Shown in pieces: positions 1 through 6,314 of a stretch of DNA of 8,844 nucleotides. The stretch is taken from positions 1 through 8,844 of the forward strand of contig JAFQOC010000374.1 of NCBI GenBank assembly GCA_017420845.1. The letters are read 5' to 3'. How positions within the stretch are numbered: the first letter of the stretch is position 1; each line of letters opens with the position of its first letter. Below the pieces are notes generated by a model that worked only from the letters and a program-made list of their open reading frames with translations, did no database searches and was not told the DNA's origin. Both the position numbers and the translations under genes were made by a program. Source of the DNA: Clostridia bacterium (GTDB lineage: Bacteria > Bacillota > Clostridia > Oscillospirales > CAG-272).

Positions 1-1118
1 AGGTCTACCTGACCCTCAACACCATGCCCCGCACCCACGAATATCCCTACCTCTACAAATTTCTGGACGACCTCCGCGGCTGTAAGCTGGACGCCTTCAT
101 CGTAGCCGATCTGGGTGTCATGGCCACGGTGCAACAGATGCTCCCCGATATGGAGATCCACATCTCCACCCAGGCCAGCATCATCTCCCCCGCCGCCGCC
201 TGCGCCTACGCCCGCATGGGTGCCCGCCGTCTGGTTCTGGCCCGCGAGCTGCAATTCTCCGAGATCAAGGCCATCAAGGAGGCTCTCCCCTCGGACATTG
301 AGCTGGAGGCCTTCATCCACGGCTCCATGTGCGTGTCCTACAGCGGCCGCTGTCTCCTGGCCAACATCATGACCGACGGCCGTGACGGCAACCGCGGCAC
401 CTGCTCCCAGCCCTGCCGCTGGCACTACACCATCTACGAGGAGAAGCGCCCCCACTTCCCCATCCCCGTGGAGCAGACCGAGCTGGGCACCTTCTTCCTG
501 TCCTCCAGGGACATGTGCATGATCGAGCACATCCCCGAGCTCATGGAGAGCGGCATCGACTCCTTCAAGATCGAGGGCCGCATGAAGTCCGCCTACTACA
601 CCGCCGTGGTCACCAACACCTACCGCATGGCCATGGACGCCTATACCAAGGATCCCGCAAGCTACCAATTTGACCCCGCCTGGATGCGGGAGTTGGAATC
701 GGTATCCCACCGCGAGTACGCCACGGGCTTCTATCTGGACGACCCCATGAAGGAGCCTCAGCTGGTCCAGGGCGGCCACTACATCGGCGAGAAGGCCTAC
801 TACGGTACCGCCCTGGAGACAAGCTCGCCCGAGGCGCAGGCCGAGCTGCAAGCCATTCTCGACATGAAGATCGCCTTTGAAACCCCCGACGGCCGCCTCT
901 ACCGCTTCATGGAAAAGAACAAGGTCCGCGCCGCCGACCCCGCCGAGATCATCTCCCCCGGTAAGACGGGTAAGTTCTTCTACGTAGGAGAGCTCTACGA
1001 CACCCGGGGCCGCATCCGTGCCAATATCCCCCATCCCCAGATGATCTTCTGGGCCAGAGTTCCCTTTGCAGTCACCCCCGGAGATATCATGCGGGTAGGC
1101 ACCCTGAAAGAGCACTGA
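1..1118 (+). CDS. Peptidase U32 family protein (TrhP/RlhA/UbiU-like Fe-S protein), 5' partial
   Basis: The reading frame is open to the left edge: codons from position 3 read VYLTLNT before the first ATG at 24, matching the beta-strand that precedes this point in U32 proteins, so the true start lies upstream. Numbering from the ATG at 24, the U32 signature begins at E95 (EAFIHGSMC) and continues through GRC at 108-110, followed by GTCSQPC at 126-131. A second conserved block at 158-190 contains DMC, the ASGIDS-like MESGIDS turn and KIEGRMKSA. The last ~75 residues look like the small C-terminal U32 barrel. Cysteines 103, 110, 127 and 165 have the spacing of the 4Fe-4S ligands known in UbiU. 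Although named peptidases, characterised relatives hydroxylate RNA (TrhP on tRNA uridine, RlhA on 23S rRNA) or ubiquinone precursors. A tRNA-modifying role is therefore likelier here than proteolysis, but the substrate is not proven. It is probably first in an operon with the two genes that follow. Confidence 0.93.
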   Translation, partial: VYLTLNTMPRTHEYPYLYKFLDDLRGCKLDAFIVADLGVMATVQQMLPDMEIHISTQASIISPAAACAYARMGARRLVLARELQFSEIKAIKEALPSDIELEAFIHGSMCVSYSGRCLLANIMTDGRDGNRGTCSQPCRWHYTIYEEKRPHFPIPVEQTELGTFFLSSRDMCMIEHIPELMESGIDSFKIEGRMKSAYYTAVVTNTYRMAMDAYTKDPASYQFDPAWMRELESVSHREYATGFYLDDPMKEPQLVQGGHYIGEKAYYGTALETSSPEAQAELQAILDMKIAFETPDGRLYRFMEKNKVRAADPAEIISPGKTGKFFYVGELYDTRGRIRANIPHPQMIFWARVPFAVTPGDIMRVGTLKEH

Positions 1119-1120
1119 TC

Positions 1121-1137
1121 CCCGCGCCTGCCGCGGG
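1121..1137 (+). other. Short GC hairpin after the U32 gene
   Basis: CCCGCG at 1121-1126 pairs perfectly with CGCGGG at 1132-1137 around a 5-nt loop, three bases after the U32 stop codon. No T-run follows, so it is at best a weak or leaky terminator, or an mRNA 3'-end stabilising hairpin. It does not argue strongly against co-transcription with the next gene. Confidence 0.35.
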
Positions 1138-1176
1138 TAAGCGTCCCCACATAAATCGGGAGGGAGGTACATAGTA

Positions 1177-1593
1177 TTGAAGCAGCTTTGGATACGCTTC
1201 CGAAGCACCGTTCTGTGCCTGCTCTCATTGGCGGCGGTGCTGATCCTCATGGCGCTTTCGGGCATCGGCTGTCCCATCCGTTACCTGACGGGGATCTCCT
1301 GCCCCGGGTGCGGCATGACCCGCGCCGTGTGGCATCTTCTTACCCTGGATCTCCCCGCAGCCATGGCCTATCACCCCCTCTGCGTGGCTATGCCCCCGGT
1401 GGCGGGGCTGTTGATCCTGTTCACGGTATATCCCAAGCCCCGCGCCCGCCATATCCTCCTGTGGGTCACCGCCGCCGCCCTGCTCGCGGTCTACCTGTGG
1501 CGGCTCCTTACGGGAGAGGGAGACGTAGTGGTCTTTGACCCCCAAAACGGTCTGATCGGACGGATTATCACGCATTTCATCAATAATTTCTGA
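1177..1593 (+). CDS. DUF2752 family small membrane protein
   Basis: This is a 138-residue protein starting at a TTG codon. The start is supported by AGGGAGG at 1161-1167, 9 nt upstream, and by the basic-then-hydrophobic N-terminus that follows. The defining DUF2752 motif is seen as GCP at 31-33, then GISCPGCGMTRA at 39-50, with HP at 66-67. Three hydrophobic helices are visible at about 8-28, 69-85 and 92-110, and a short polar tail ends the protein, so it is an inner-membrane protein with no signal peptide. The family has no established function. The clustered CPGCG cysteines could bind metal or form disulfides, but that is inference. It ends 11 nt before uppP and lies 58 nt after the U32 gene, so it is probably translated from the same message. 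Its link to the lipid-carrier phosphatase hints at an envelope role. Confidence 0.88.
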   Translation: MKQLWIRFRSTVLCLLSLAAVLILMALSGIGCPIRYLTGISCPGCGMTRAVWHLLTLDLPAAMAYHPLCVAMPPVAGLLILFTVYPKPRARHILLWVTAAALLAVYLWRLLTGEGDVVVFDPQNGLIGRIITHFINNF

Positions 1594-1604
1594 AAGGATA
1601 TCCC

Positions 1605-2444
1605 ATGCCTGTTTTGCTTGAACTGCTGAAAGCCCTCCTCTACGGCATCGTGGAGGGCATCACCGAGTGGCTCCCCGTTTCCTCCACGGGCCATCTCATC
1701 CTCCTGGGCGAGCTTTGCCCCTTGGACGTCTCCCCCGCCTTCTCCGAGATGTTCGACGTGGTGATCCAGCTTGGCGCCATCCTGGCCGTCGTTGTCCTCT
1801 TCTTCCGCAAGCTCAACCCCTTCGCCCCCTCCAAGTCCCCCTTGGAGAAGAAAAGCACGTGGGGTCTGTGGCTCCGCGTCTGTGTGGCGGTGATCCCCTC
1901 CGCCGCCGTAGGTGTGCTGCTGGACGACTGGCTGGACGAGCACCTCTACAACTATATCACCGTAGCCGTGGCGCTGGTGGTCTACGGCATCCTCTTCATC
2001 CTCATCGAGAAGTTCAAGCCCGCCGATAAGGCCACCGTCACCGACGTAGGCTCCATCAGCTACAAGCTGGCCTTCCTCATCGGCGCCTTCCAGATGCTGG
2101 CCCTCATCCCCGGCACCTCCCGCTCAGGCTCCACCATTCTGGGCGCCATGCTCCTGGGCTGTACCCGCGGAGCCGCCGCCGAGTTCTCCTTCTTCATGGC
2201 CATCCCCACCATGCTGGGAGCGAGCCTATTGAAGGTGGTCAAGCTCTTCGCCGAGGGGGTGACCGTCACCGCCCTGGAGTGGGGCATCCTGGCCGTAGGC
2301 TGTGTCTCGGCCTTTCTGGTCTCCCTCGCCGCCATCAAATTCCTCATGGACTTCGTCAAGAAGCACAGCTTCGCCTCCTTCGGCTGGTACCGTATCGTCC
2401 TCGGGGCGTTTGTGATCGGGTACTTCTTGGTATTCGGACGGTGA
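1605..2444 (+). CDS. uppP: Undecaprenyl-diphosphatase UppP (BacA)
   Basis: UppP dephosphorylates undecaprenyl pyrophosphate at the cytoplasmic membrane. This recycles the lipid carrier for peptidoglycan and surface polysaccharide synthesis, and extra copies give bacitracin resistance. The 279-residue length is normal for the family. The first signature, EGITEWLPVSSTGH at residues 17-30, carries the catalytic and metal-associated residues E17, E21, S27 and H30. The second, PGTSRSGSTI at 169-178, carries R173. The conserved EFSFFMAIP block is at 193-201. Several hydrophobic helices span the protein (for example 53-67, 93-107, 118-134, 154-168, 225-247 and 261-277). The ATG at 1605 is preceded by AAAGGA at 1594-1599. 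It follows the DUF2752 gene by 11 nt, indicating translational coupling or a shared operon. The gene is complete and shows no broken motif. Confidence 0.97.
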   Translation: MPVLLELLKALLYGIVEGITEWLPVSSTGHLILLGELCPLDVSPAFSEMFDVVIQLGAILAVVVLFFRKLNPFAPSKSPLEKKSTWGLWLRVCVAVIPSAAVGVLLDDWLDEHLYNYITVAVALVVYGILFILIEKFKPADKATVTDVGSISYKLAFLIGAFQMLALIPGTSRSGSTILGAMLLGCTRGAAAEFSFFMAIPTMLGASLLKVVKLFAEGVTVTALEWGILAVGCVSAFLVSLAAIKFLMDFVKKHSFASFGWYRIVLGAFVIGYFLVFGR

Positions 2445-2457
2445 TTACCGCCATCTC

Positions 2458-2542
2458 GTAGGGGAGGGGTTTCCCCTCCCGCTACGCATTTTTTGATATC
2501 TGTTGCTTTCAGAAATTTCGGGAGGGGAAACCCCTCCCCTAC
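2458..2542. repeat. Nested inverted repeat (REP/BIME- or MITE-like element)
   Basis: Positions 2458-2481 and 2519-2542 are perfect 24-bp reverse complements, separated by a 37-bp AT-richer core at 2482-2518. Each arm is itself a hairpin: GGGAGGGG at 2462-2469 pairs with CCCCTCCC at 2473-2480 around TTT, and the mirror hairpin is at 2520-2538 around AAA. The outer ends read GTAGGGG and CCCCTAC. This pair-of-palindromes-in-opposite-orientation layout resembles BIMEs or short non-autonomous transposons. No coding potential is seen inside. A T6 run at 2489-2494, eight nt after the left hairpin, means the unit may also end uppP transcription. Family identity and copy number cannot be judged from one window. 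Confidence 0.85.
2462..2494 (+). terminator. Possible uppP terminator provided by the repeat's left arm
   Basis: An 8-bp perfect stem (2462-2469 with 2473-2480, TTT loop) lies 18 nt after the uppP stop and is followed by a T6 run at 2489-2494. The 8-nt gap between stem and T-run is longer than in a classic intrinsic terminator. Termination is therefore plausible but uncertain, and the hairpin's presence is explained equally well by the repeat. Confidence 0.4.
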
Positions 2543-2578
2543 AATTCCAAGATGAAACCCTATGGGAGGATCCATGCC

Positions 2579-3187
2579 ATGCCCCAAAAAGATAAACTCC
2601 CCATCCCCTACCCCGTAGTGGTAGAGGGCAAATACGACAAGATCCGCCTCTCCAACATCATCGACGCCCGGATCATCGTCACCGACGGCTTCGGGGTGTT
2701 CCGCAAGGAGGAAAAGCGGCTCCTTCTCCGCAGGCTGGCCGCCGCCTCCCCCCTCATCGTCCTCACCGACAGCGACGGCGGGGGTAAGATCATACGCTCC
2801 CACCTGTCGGGGATGCTCCCCAAGGATAGAATCATTCCCCTCTACATCCCCCAGATCAAGGGCAAGGAGCGCCGGAAGGAAAAGCCCTCGGCCGCGGGGA
2901 CTCTCGGCGTGGAGGGCATGGAGGACTCCCTCCTCTACGATCTGTTCCTCCCCTACGCCAAGACCGACGCCGACCCCCTGGCCCGCGCCGCCGAGAATCC
3001 CCTGTCCAAGGTGGACTTCTTCGAGGATGGCCTCACGGGCGGAGCGAACAGCTCCCAAAAGCGGGACGAGCTGGCACAAAAGGTCGGACTCCCCGCGGGC
3101 ATGAGCGCCAATGCTCTGCTGGAGGCGCTGAAGCTGCTGGTGACCTATGAGGAATACCTGACCTTGGTCGGGCGTGAGAGAGCCTGA
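2579..3187 (+). CDS. rnmV: Ribonuclease M5-like protein (Toprim + DUF4093 C-terminal region)
   Basis: RNase M5 finishes maturation of 5S rRNA by cutting the precursor in Gram-positive bacteria. This 202-residue protein starts at the ATG at 2579, set by GGGAGGA at 2564-2570, 8 nt upstream. An in-frame ATG at 2552 has no such site and abuts the inverted repeat, so it was not used. The Toprim domain covers about residues 10-100: VVVEGKYDK (E16), VTDGFGVF at 34-41, and LTDSDGGGKIIR with D64 and D66, the metal-binding acidic pair. A basic stretch at 97-107 and the TLGVEGM turn lead into the C-terminal DUF4093-type region, typical of RNase M5 in both length and order. The usual neighbours of rnmV (tatD, ksgA) are absent in this window, so the gene stands alone and the functional name is somewhat less certain than the family. 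Confidence 0.85.
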   Translation: MPQKDKLPIPYPVVVEGKYDKIRLSNIIDARIIVTDGFGVFRKEEKRLLLRRLAAASPLIVLTDSDGGGKIIRSHLSGMLPKDRIIPLYIPQIKGKERRKEKPSAAGTLGVEGMEDSLLYDLFLPYAKTDADPLARAAENPLSKVDFFEDGLTGGANSSQKRDELAQKVGLPAGMSANALLEALKLLVTYEEYLTLVGRERA

Positions 3188-3246
3188 ACACAACGCTCCG
3201 TTGACTCCACCTTGCTTTTTTATCGCTTCCCTTTCGTCGGCATCGG

Positions 3247-3255
3247 TGATATAAT
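3247..3255 (+). promoter_or_regulatory. Extended -10 promoter for the XRE-TPR gene
   Basis: TGA immediately followed by TATAAT (3247-3255) is a perfect extended -10 element, 31 nt upstream of the ATG at 3287. Only a weak -35 (TTCCCT, 3227-3232, 17-bp spacer) is present, which is acceptable for an extended -10 promoter. A TTGACT at 3201-3206 lies too far away (43 bp) to pair with it. Confidence 0.7.
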
Positions 3256-3286
3256 ACACACAGCTACCTACGAAAGGAGAACTGCC

Positions 3287-4372
3287 ATGCAATCCATCGG
3301 CATGACCATCCGCCGTTTACGAAAAGAACGGAACATTACACAAGAGGAATTATCAGAAGCTGTTGGCGTAACCCCGCAAGCGGTGTCGAAATGGGAAAAT
3401 GACGCGGGACTCCCCGACATATCCCAACTTGTTCCCTTAGCCAACTATTTCCAAGTGAGTATTGACACTCTTTTTTGTCGGAATGAAATCACAGTCGATC
3501 ACGAGGTCGAGCGGCTCTTGACAGAAATTGAGGAGAAATCAAGTCATGCGACCGAGCGTTTTGAGAAATATCTGGACGCACTGAAGACCTACCCTCATCA
3601 TCCCGCTCTGCTTCATCGCATTCTTCATTGCGCGGAATGGCAGATTACAGCCCAGCCCACTCCCCATAATGCTCGATTGCTGACCGAAGGACTAAAAGCA
3701 ACTGATCTGTTGATCCGTCACAGCCAAAGCCCATCCGAAACCGTTCGGGTAAAGGAGAGTCGCGTCCGTCTCCTTGCACGCGCAGGACGGTACGCCGAGG
3801 CGGAAGAATGCGCCAAGGAATTTGAAATCCCCCTGCTCAATAACCACAGTCTGCTTGCCTGCATCTGTCACGAACAAAAGGATTATCCCGCAGAAATCCG
3901 CCACCGGCAGGAAAGCATCGCACGTCTGGCCATCGCATTAGCGGACGAGATCAGTCATCTTGGTATCGCTTATCGGGGAAACCAACAGTACACCGAAGCC
4001 GCAGAGACCCATTCGGTGAATCTTCAATTGCCCTACACACTTCACCGAGACGGAAAGTATCATGCACCGCTCATGAACATCCACGCCATATCGGGCTTTG
4101 ATGCGGCTTATTGTCTTGTTCTTTCGGAGCGATACGAGGACGCACTGACCCTGCTGGAACGCATTTTCGATTATGCCGAGGAGCAATGCCTGTACAGCAC
4201 AAACCGCGCATCCCTCACCTCGCCCCTCTTTAATGGCATTGATATGACCCCCTTCCACGGAGAAAGCTTGCTGTCCGATTACCTCCACCATATCCAAAAC
4301 CCGGCCTTTCAGCCGTTACACGATCATCCCCGTTTTCAAATCTTACTGAAGCGGTATGCCACCATGCCATAA
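3287..4372 (+). CDS. XRE-family transcriptional regulator with C-terminal TPR-like helical domain
   Basis: The 361-residue protein is assigned the ATG at 3287 because AAAGGAGA at 3273-3280 sits 6 nt upstream. An in-frame TTG at 3212 would lie ahead of the -10 box, so it was rejected. Residues 6-62 form a Cro/C1-type helix-turn-helix: IRRLRKERNITQEEL, then VTPQAVSKWEND, then a helix ending SIDTLF. This is a DNA-binding domain that usually recognises a palindromic operator. Residues about 72-361 are almost wholly helical with TPR-like pairs (for example ARAGRYAEAEECAKEF, GNQQYTEAAETHSVN and LSERYEDALTLLERI). TPR tails on XRE proteins often bind a peptide or partner protein, as in Rgg/PlcR-type regulators, but no ligand can be inferred here. 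The gene is clearly poorer in G+C than its neighbours (about 43% in bases 3301-3360 against 70% in 2701-2760), suggesting horizontal acquisition. It has its own promoter and terminator. Confidence 0.88.
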   Translation: MQSIGMTIRRLRKERNITQEELSEAVGVTPQAVSKWENDAGLPDISQLVPLANYFQVSIDTLFCRNEITVDHEVERLLTEIEEKSSHATERFEKYLDALKTYPHHPALLHRILHCAEWQITAQPTPHNARLLTEGLKATDLLIRHSQSPSETVRVKESRVRLLARAGRYAEAEECAKEFEIPLLNNHSLLACICHEQKDYPAEIRHRQESIARLAIALADEISHLGIAYRGNQQYTEAAETHSVNLQLPYTLHRDGKYHAPLMNIHAISGFDAAYCLVLSERYEDALTLLERIFDYAEEQCLYSTNRASLTSPLFNGIDMTPFHGESLLSDYLHHIQNPAFQPLHDHPRFQILLKRYATMP

Positions 4373-4377
4373 AGCCA

Positions 4378-4413
4378 AAAACGGAGCGTTCCCACCCGGG
4401 TCCGCTCCGTTTT
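4378..4413. terminator. Bidirectional intrinsic terminator between convergent genes
   Basis: AAAACGGAGCG at 4378-4388 pairs perfectly with CGCTCCGTTTT at 4403-4413 (11 bp, 14-nt loop that contains a further ACCCGGGT palindrome). On the plus strand the stem ends in a T-rich stretch, TTTTATTT. On the minus strand it ends in a T5 run. It can therefore stop both the XRE-TPR gene (stop at 4372) and the ABC transporter gene (stop at 4432). Confidence 0.9.
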
Positions 4414-4431
4414 ATTTGGTTCAGATGGGGG

Positions 4432-6156
4432 TCAATCCCCATTATTCATGCGGAACTGCAAGCTGTACAGCTCGGCATACATCCCGCCGCTCTCCATGAG
4501 GGTTTCATGGTCCCCCTGCTCCACGATCTTACCGTCCGCGATCACCGCGATCTCGTCGGCGTGCTTGATGGTGGAGAGACGGTGGGCCACCACGATGGTG
4601 GTGCGCCCCTTGCACAGCTCATCCAGAGCCTGCTGGATCAAAATCTCGGTGGTGTTGTCCAGAGCCGAGGTGGCCTCGTCCAGAATGAGGATGGGGGGAT
4701 TCTTGAGGAAAACCCGGGCGATGGACAGTCTCTGCTTCTGTCCGCCCGAGAGCCGCACGCCCCGCTCACCGATGATCGTTTCGTAGCCGTTCTCCAACGT
4801 CATGATATAATCGTGGATATTGGCCCGCTTGGCGGCCTCGATGACCTCCTCCTCGGTGGCGTCCAGACGGCCGTAGAGGATGTTGTCGCGGATGGAGGCG
4901 TTGAACAGGTAGATATCCTGCTGGACGATACCGATGTTGCGCCGCACCGAGGCCATGGTCACGGTGTGCAGCTCCTTTCCGTCGATGAAGATCTCACCGT
5001 CCACGCAATCGTAGAAGTGAGGAATGAGATGGCAGATGGTGGTCTTACCGCCGCCCGAGGGGCCCACCAGGGCGTAGGTCTGGCCCTTCTTGACGTGGAG
5101 GGACAGATCATCCAGCACGGGATTGCTGTCCTCGTAGCGGTAGGACACGTGGCGGAACTCGATGTCGCCCTCTACGGTGCCGATATCCACCGCACCGGGG
5201 GTGTCCTCCTCGGGGGCTTGGTCCATGATCTCCACGAAGCGCTCAAAGCCCGTGACACCGGTCTGGTACTGCTCCATGAAGTTGATGAGGGTCATGACGG
5301 GGGAGATGAAGAGGTTCACCGACACGATGAAGGCGGAGTAGTCACCGAAATCAATGTCTCCGTTGTAGAGGAACAGACCGCCCGCGATGAGGATGATGAC
5401 GTTGAAGATATCGGTAATGAAAGAAGTACCCGAATGGAACTGACCCATGGCCTTGTAGGCCTTGCGGCGAGCCGAGACGAACATCCCGTTGCCCTCCTCG
5501 AACTTCTCCTCCTCCTTGTCGGAGTTGGTGAAGGCCTTGGTCACGCGGATGCCCGAGATACTGCTCTCCAGGGAGGCATTGATCTGGGCGGTGGAGACGC
5601 GGCTCTCCATGAAGGCGTTCCGCATCCGCTTGCGGAGGGTGGCGGCGATGAGGATGAGGAAGGGGACGCAGGCGAAGATGATGAGAGTCAGCCAGATGTT
5701 GATGGTGGACAGGTAGACAAAGGAGACGATGACCGAAATGGAGGAGATCAGGATATTCTCGGGGCCGTGGTGGGCCAGCTCGCTGATGTCCATCAAATCG
5801 TTTGTCATGCGGGACATGATCTTACCCGTCTCGTGGTTGTCGTAGAAGGAGTAGGGCAGTCTTTCCAGATGGCGGAACATATCCGACCGCATCTGGGCCT
5901 GCATCCGCACACCCATGACGTGCCCGTAGTACTGAATGAAGAAGTTGAGGAACATACGGACCACGTACAGAAGCAGAAGCCCGATGCCCGCGAAAACGAT
6001 CATGCGGTACTGCTTGTTGGGGATCAGCTCGTTGAGCATCTCGCGGGTGATGATGGGGTAAACGATACCCACCAACGCCACCAGAAGGGAGGCCAGCATA
6101 TCCAAAACGAATATGGTCTTATGGGGGCGGTAGTAGGAGATGAAGCGTTTGAGCAT
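4432..6156 (-). CDS. ABC exporter half-transporter (fused membrane and ATPase domains)
   Basis: The protein has 574 residues, the usual size for an MsbA/LmrA-type half-transporter that works as a dimer to export a lipid, drug or peptide using ATP. The ATG at 6156 is chosen because AAGGAG (complement of 6165-6170) lies 8 nt upstream. An in-frame start at 6273 would lie upstream of the promoter. The N-terminal membrane domain has hydrophobic segments at about 15-35, 53-73, 135-150, 154-173, 245-264 and 272-291. The nucleotide-binding domain has Walker A GPSGGGKTT (365-373), Q-loop VQQD (411-414), signature LSGGQ (469-473), Walker B ILILDE (489-494), D-loop SALD (497-500) and switch H525. All catalytic residues are intact, so it should be active. 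It stands alone with no partner half, suggesting a homodimer. The substrate cannot be told from sequence. Confidence 0.95.
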   Translation of the reverse strand: MLKRFISYYRPHKTIFVLDMLASLLVALVGIVYPIITREMLNELIPNKQYRMIVFAGIGLLLLYVVRMFLNFFIQYYGHVMGVRMQAQMRSDMFRHLERLPYSFYDNHETGKIMSRMTNDLMDISELAHHGPENILISSISVIVSFVYLSTINIWLTLIIFACVPFLILIAATLRKRMRNAFMESRVSTAQINASLESSISGIRVTKAFTNSDKEEEKFEEGNGMFVSARRKAYKAMGQFHSGTSFITDIFNVIILIAGGLFLYNGDIDFGDYSAFIVSVNLFISPVMTLINFMEQYQTGVTGFERFVEIMDQAPEEDTPGAVDIGTVEGDIEFRHVSYRYEDSNPVLDDLSLHVKKGQTYALVGPSGGGKTTICHLIPHFYDCVDGEIFIDGKELHTVTMASVRRNIGIVQQDIYLFNASIRDNILYGRLDATEEEVIEAAKRANIHDYIMTLENGYETIIGERGVRLSGGQKQRLSIARVFLKNPPILILDEATSALDNTTEILIQQALDELCKGRTTIVVAHRLSTIKHADEIAVIADGKIVEQGDHETLMESGGMYAELYSLQFRMNNGD

Positions 6157-6192
6157 GGCGGGGACTCCTTTTCGGTAGAATGCAACTGATTT

Positions 6193-6221
6193 ATTGTAGC
6201 ACATTTTCGGGGATTTTGCAA
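6193..6221 (-). promoter_or_regulatory. Promoter of the ABC exporter gene
   Basis: On the minus strand, TTGCAA (6221-6216) and TACAAT (6198-6193) are separated by 17 bp, and the -10 is extended by a preceding TGC. The -10 lies 36 nt upstream of the chosen ATG at 6156, which fits the ribosome site position. Confidence 0.7.
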
Positions 6222-6244
6222 GAGGAGGAGCAAAAAAACTGGAC

Positions 6245-6273
6245 TTGACAAAACCAATAAGCTGTGGTATCAT
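6245..6273 (+). promoter_or_regulatory. Promoter of the CBM9 surface-protein gene
   Basis: A consensus TTGACA (6245-6250) and TATCAT (6268-6273) are separated by exactly 17 bp, 41 nt before the ATG at 6315. The ABC promoter fires the other way from just 23 bp to the left of this -35, so the two are back to back around an A-rich stretch (A7 at 6232-6238). Confidence 0.8.
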
Positions 6274-6314
6274 ATGATTATCCCCCCGTCGCCCCCCGAC
6301 AGAAAGGACACACC

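Noticed and set aside
1491..1943. A 150-codon minus-strand frame opposite the DUF2752/uppP junction
   Set aside because: It is an antisense shadow of conserved uppP motifs and has no recognisable domain.
2458..2542. The inverted repeat considered as an insertion sequence
   Set aside because: At 85 bp it holds no transposase, and no target-site duplication is evident, so only a non-autonomous repeat can be supported.
3201..3206. TTGACT as the -35 box of the XRE-TPR promoter
   Set aside because: It lies 43 bp from the TATAAT, far beyond a working spacer. The extended -10 explains the promoter without it.
2060..3292. A 410-codon minus-strand frame spanning uppP's end, the inverted repeat and the RNase M5 gene
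   Set aside because: It overlaps two clearly real genes and reads through a repeat. Its composition is low-complexity Gly/Glu/Val, and no promoter or ribosome site is visible.
4507..6189. A 560-codon open frame on the plus strand opposite the ABC exporter gene
   Set aside because: It is an antisense shadow of a gene with every ABC motif intact. Its product is an Asp/Gly/Val/His-rich string with no family resemblance, and there is no ribosome site. Long antisense frames are common in GC-rich DNA.
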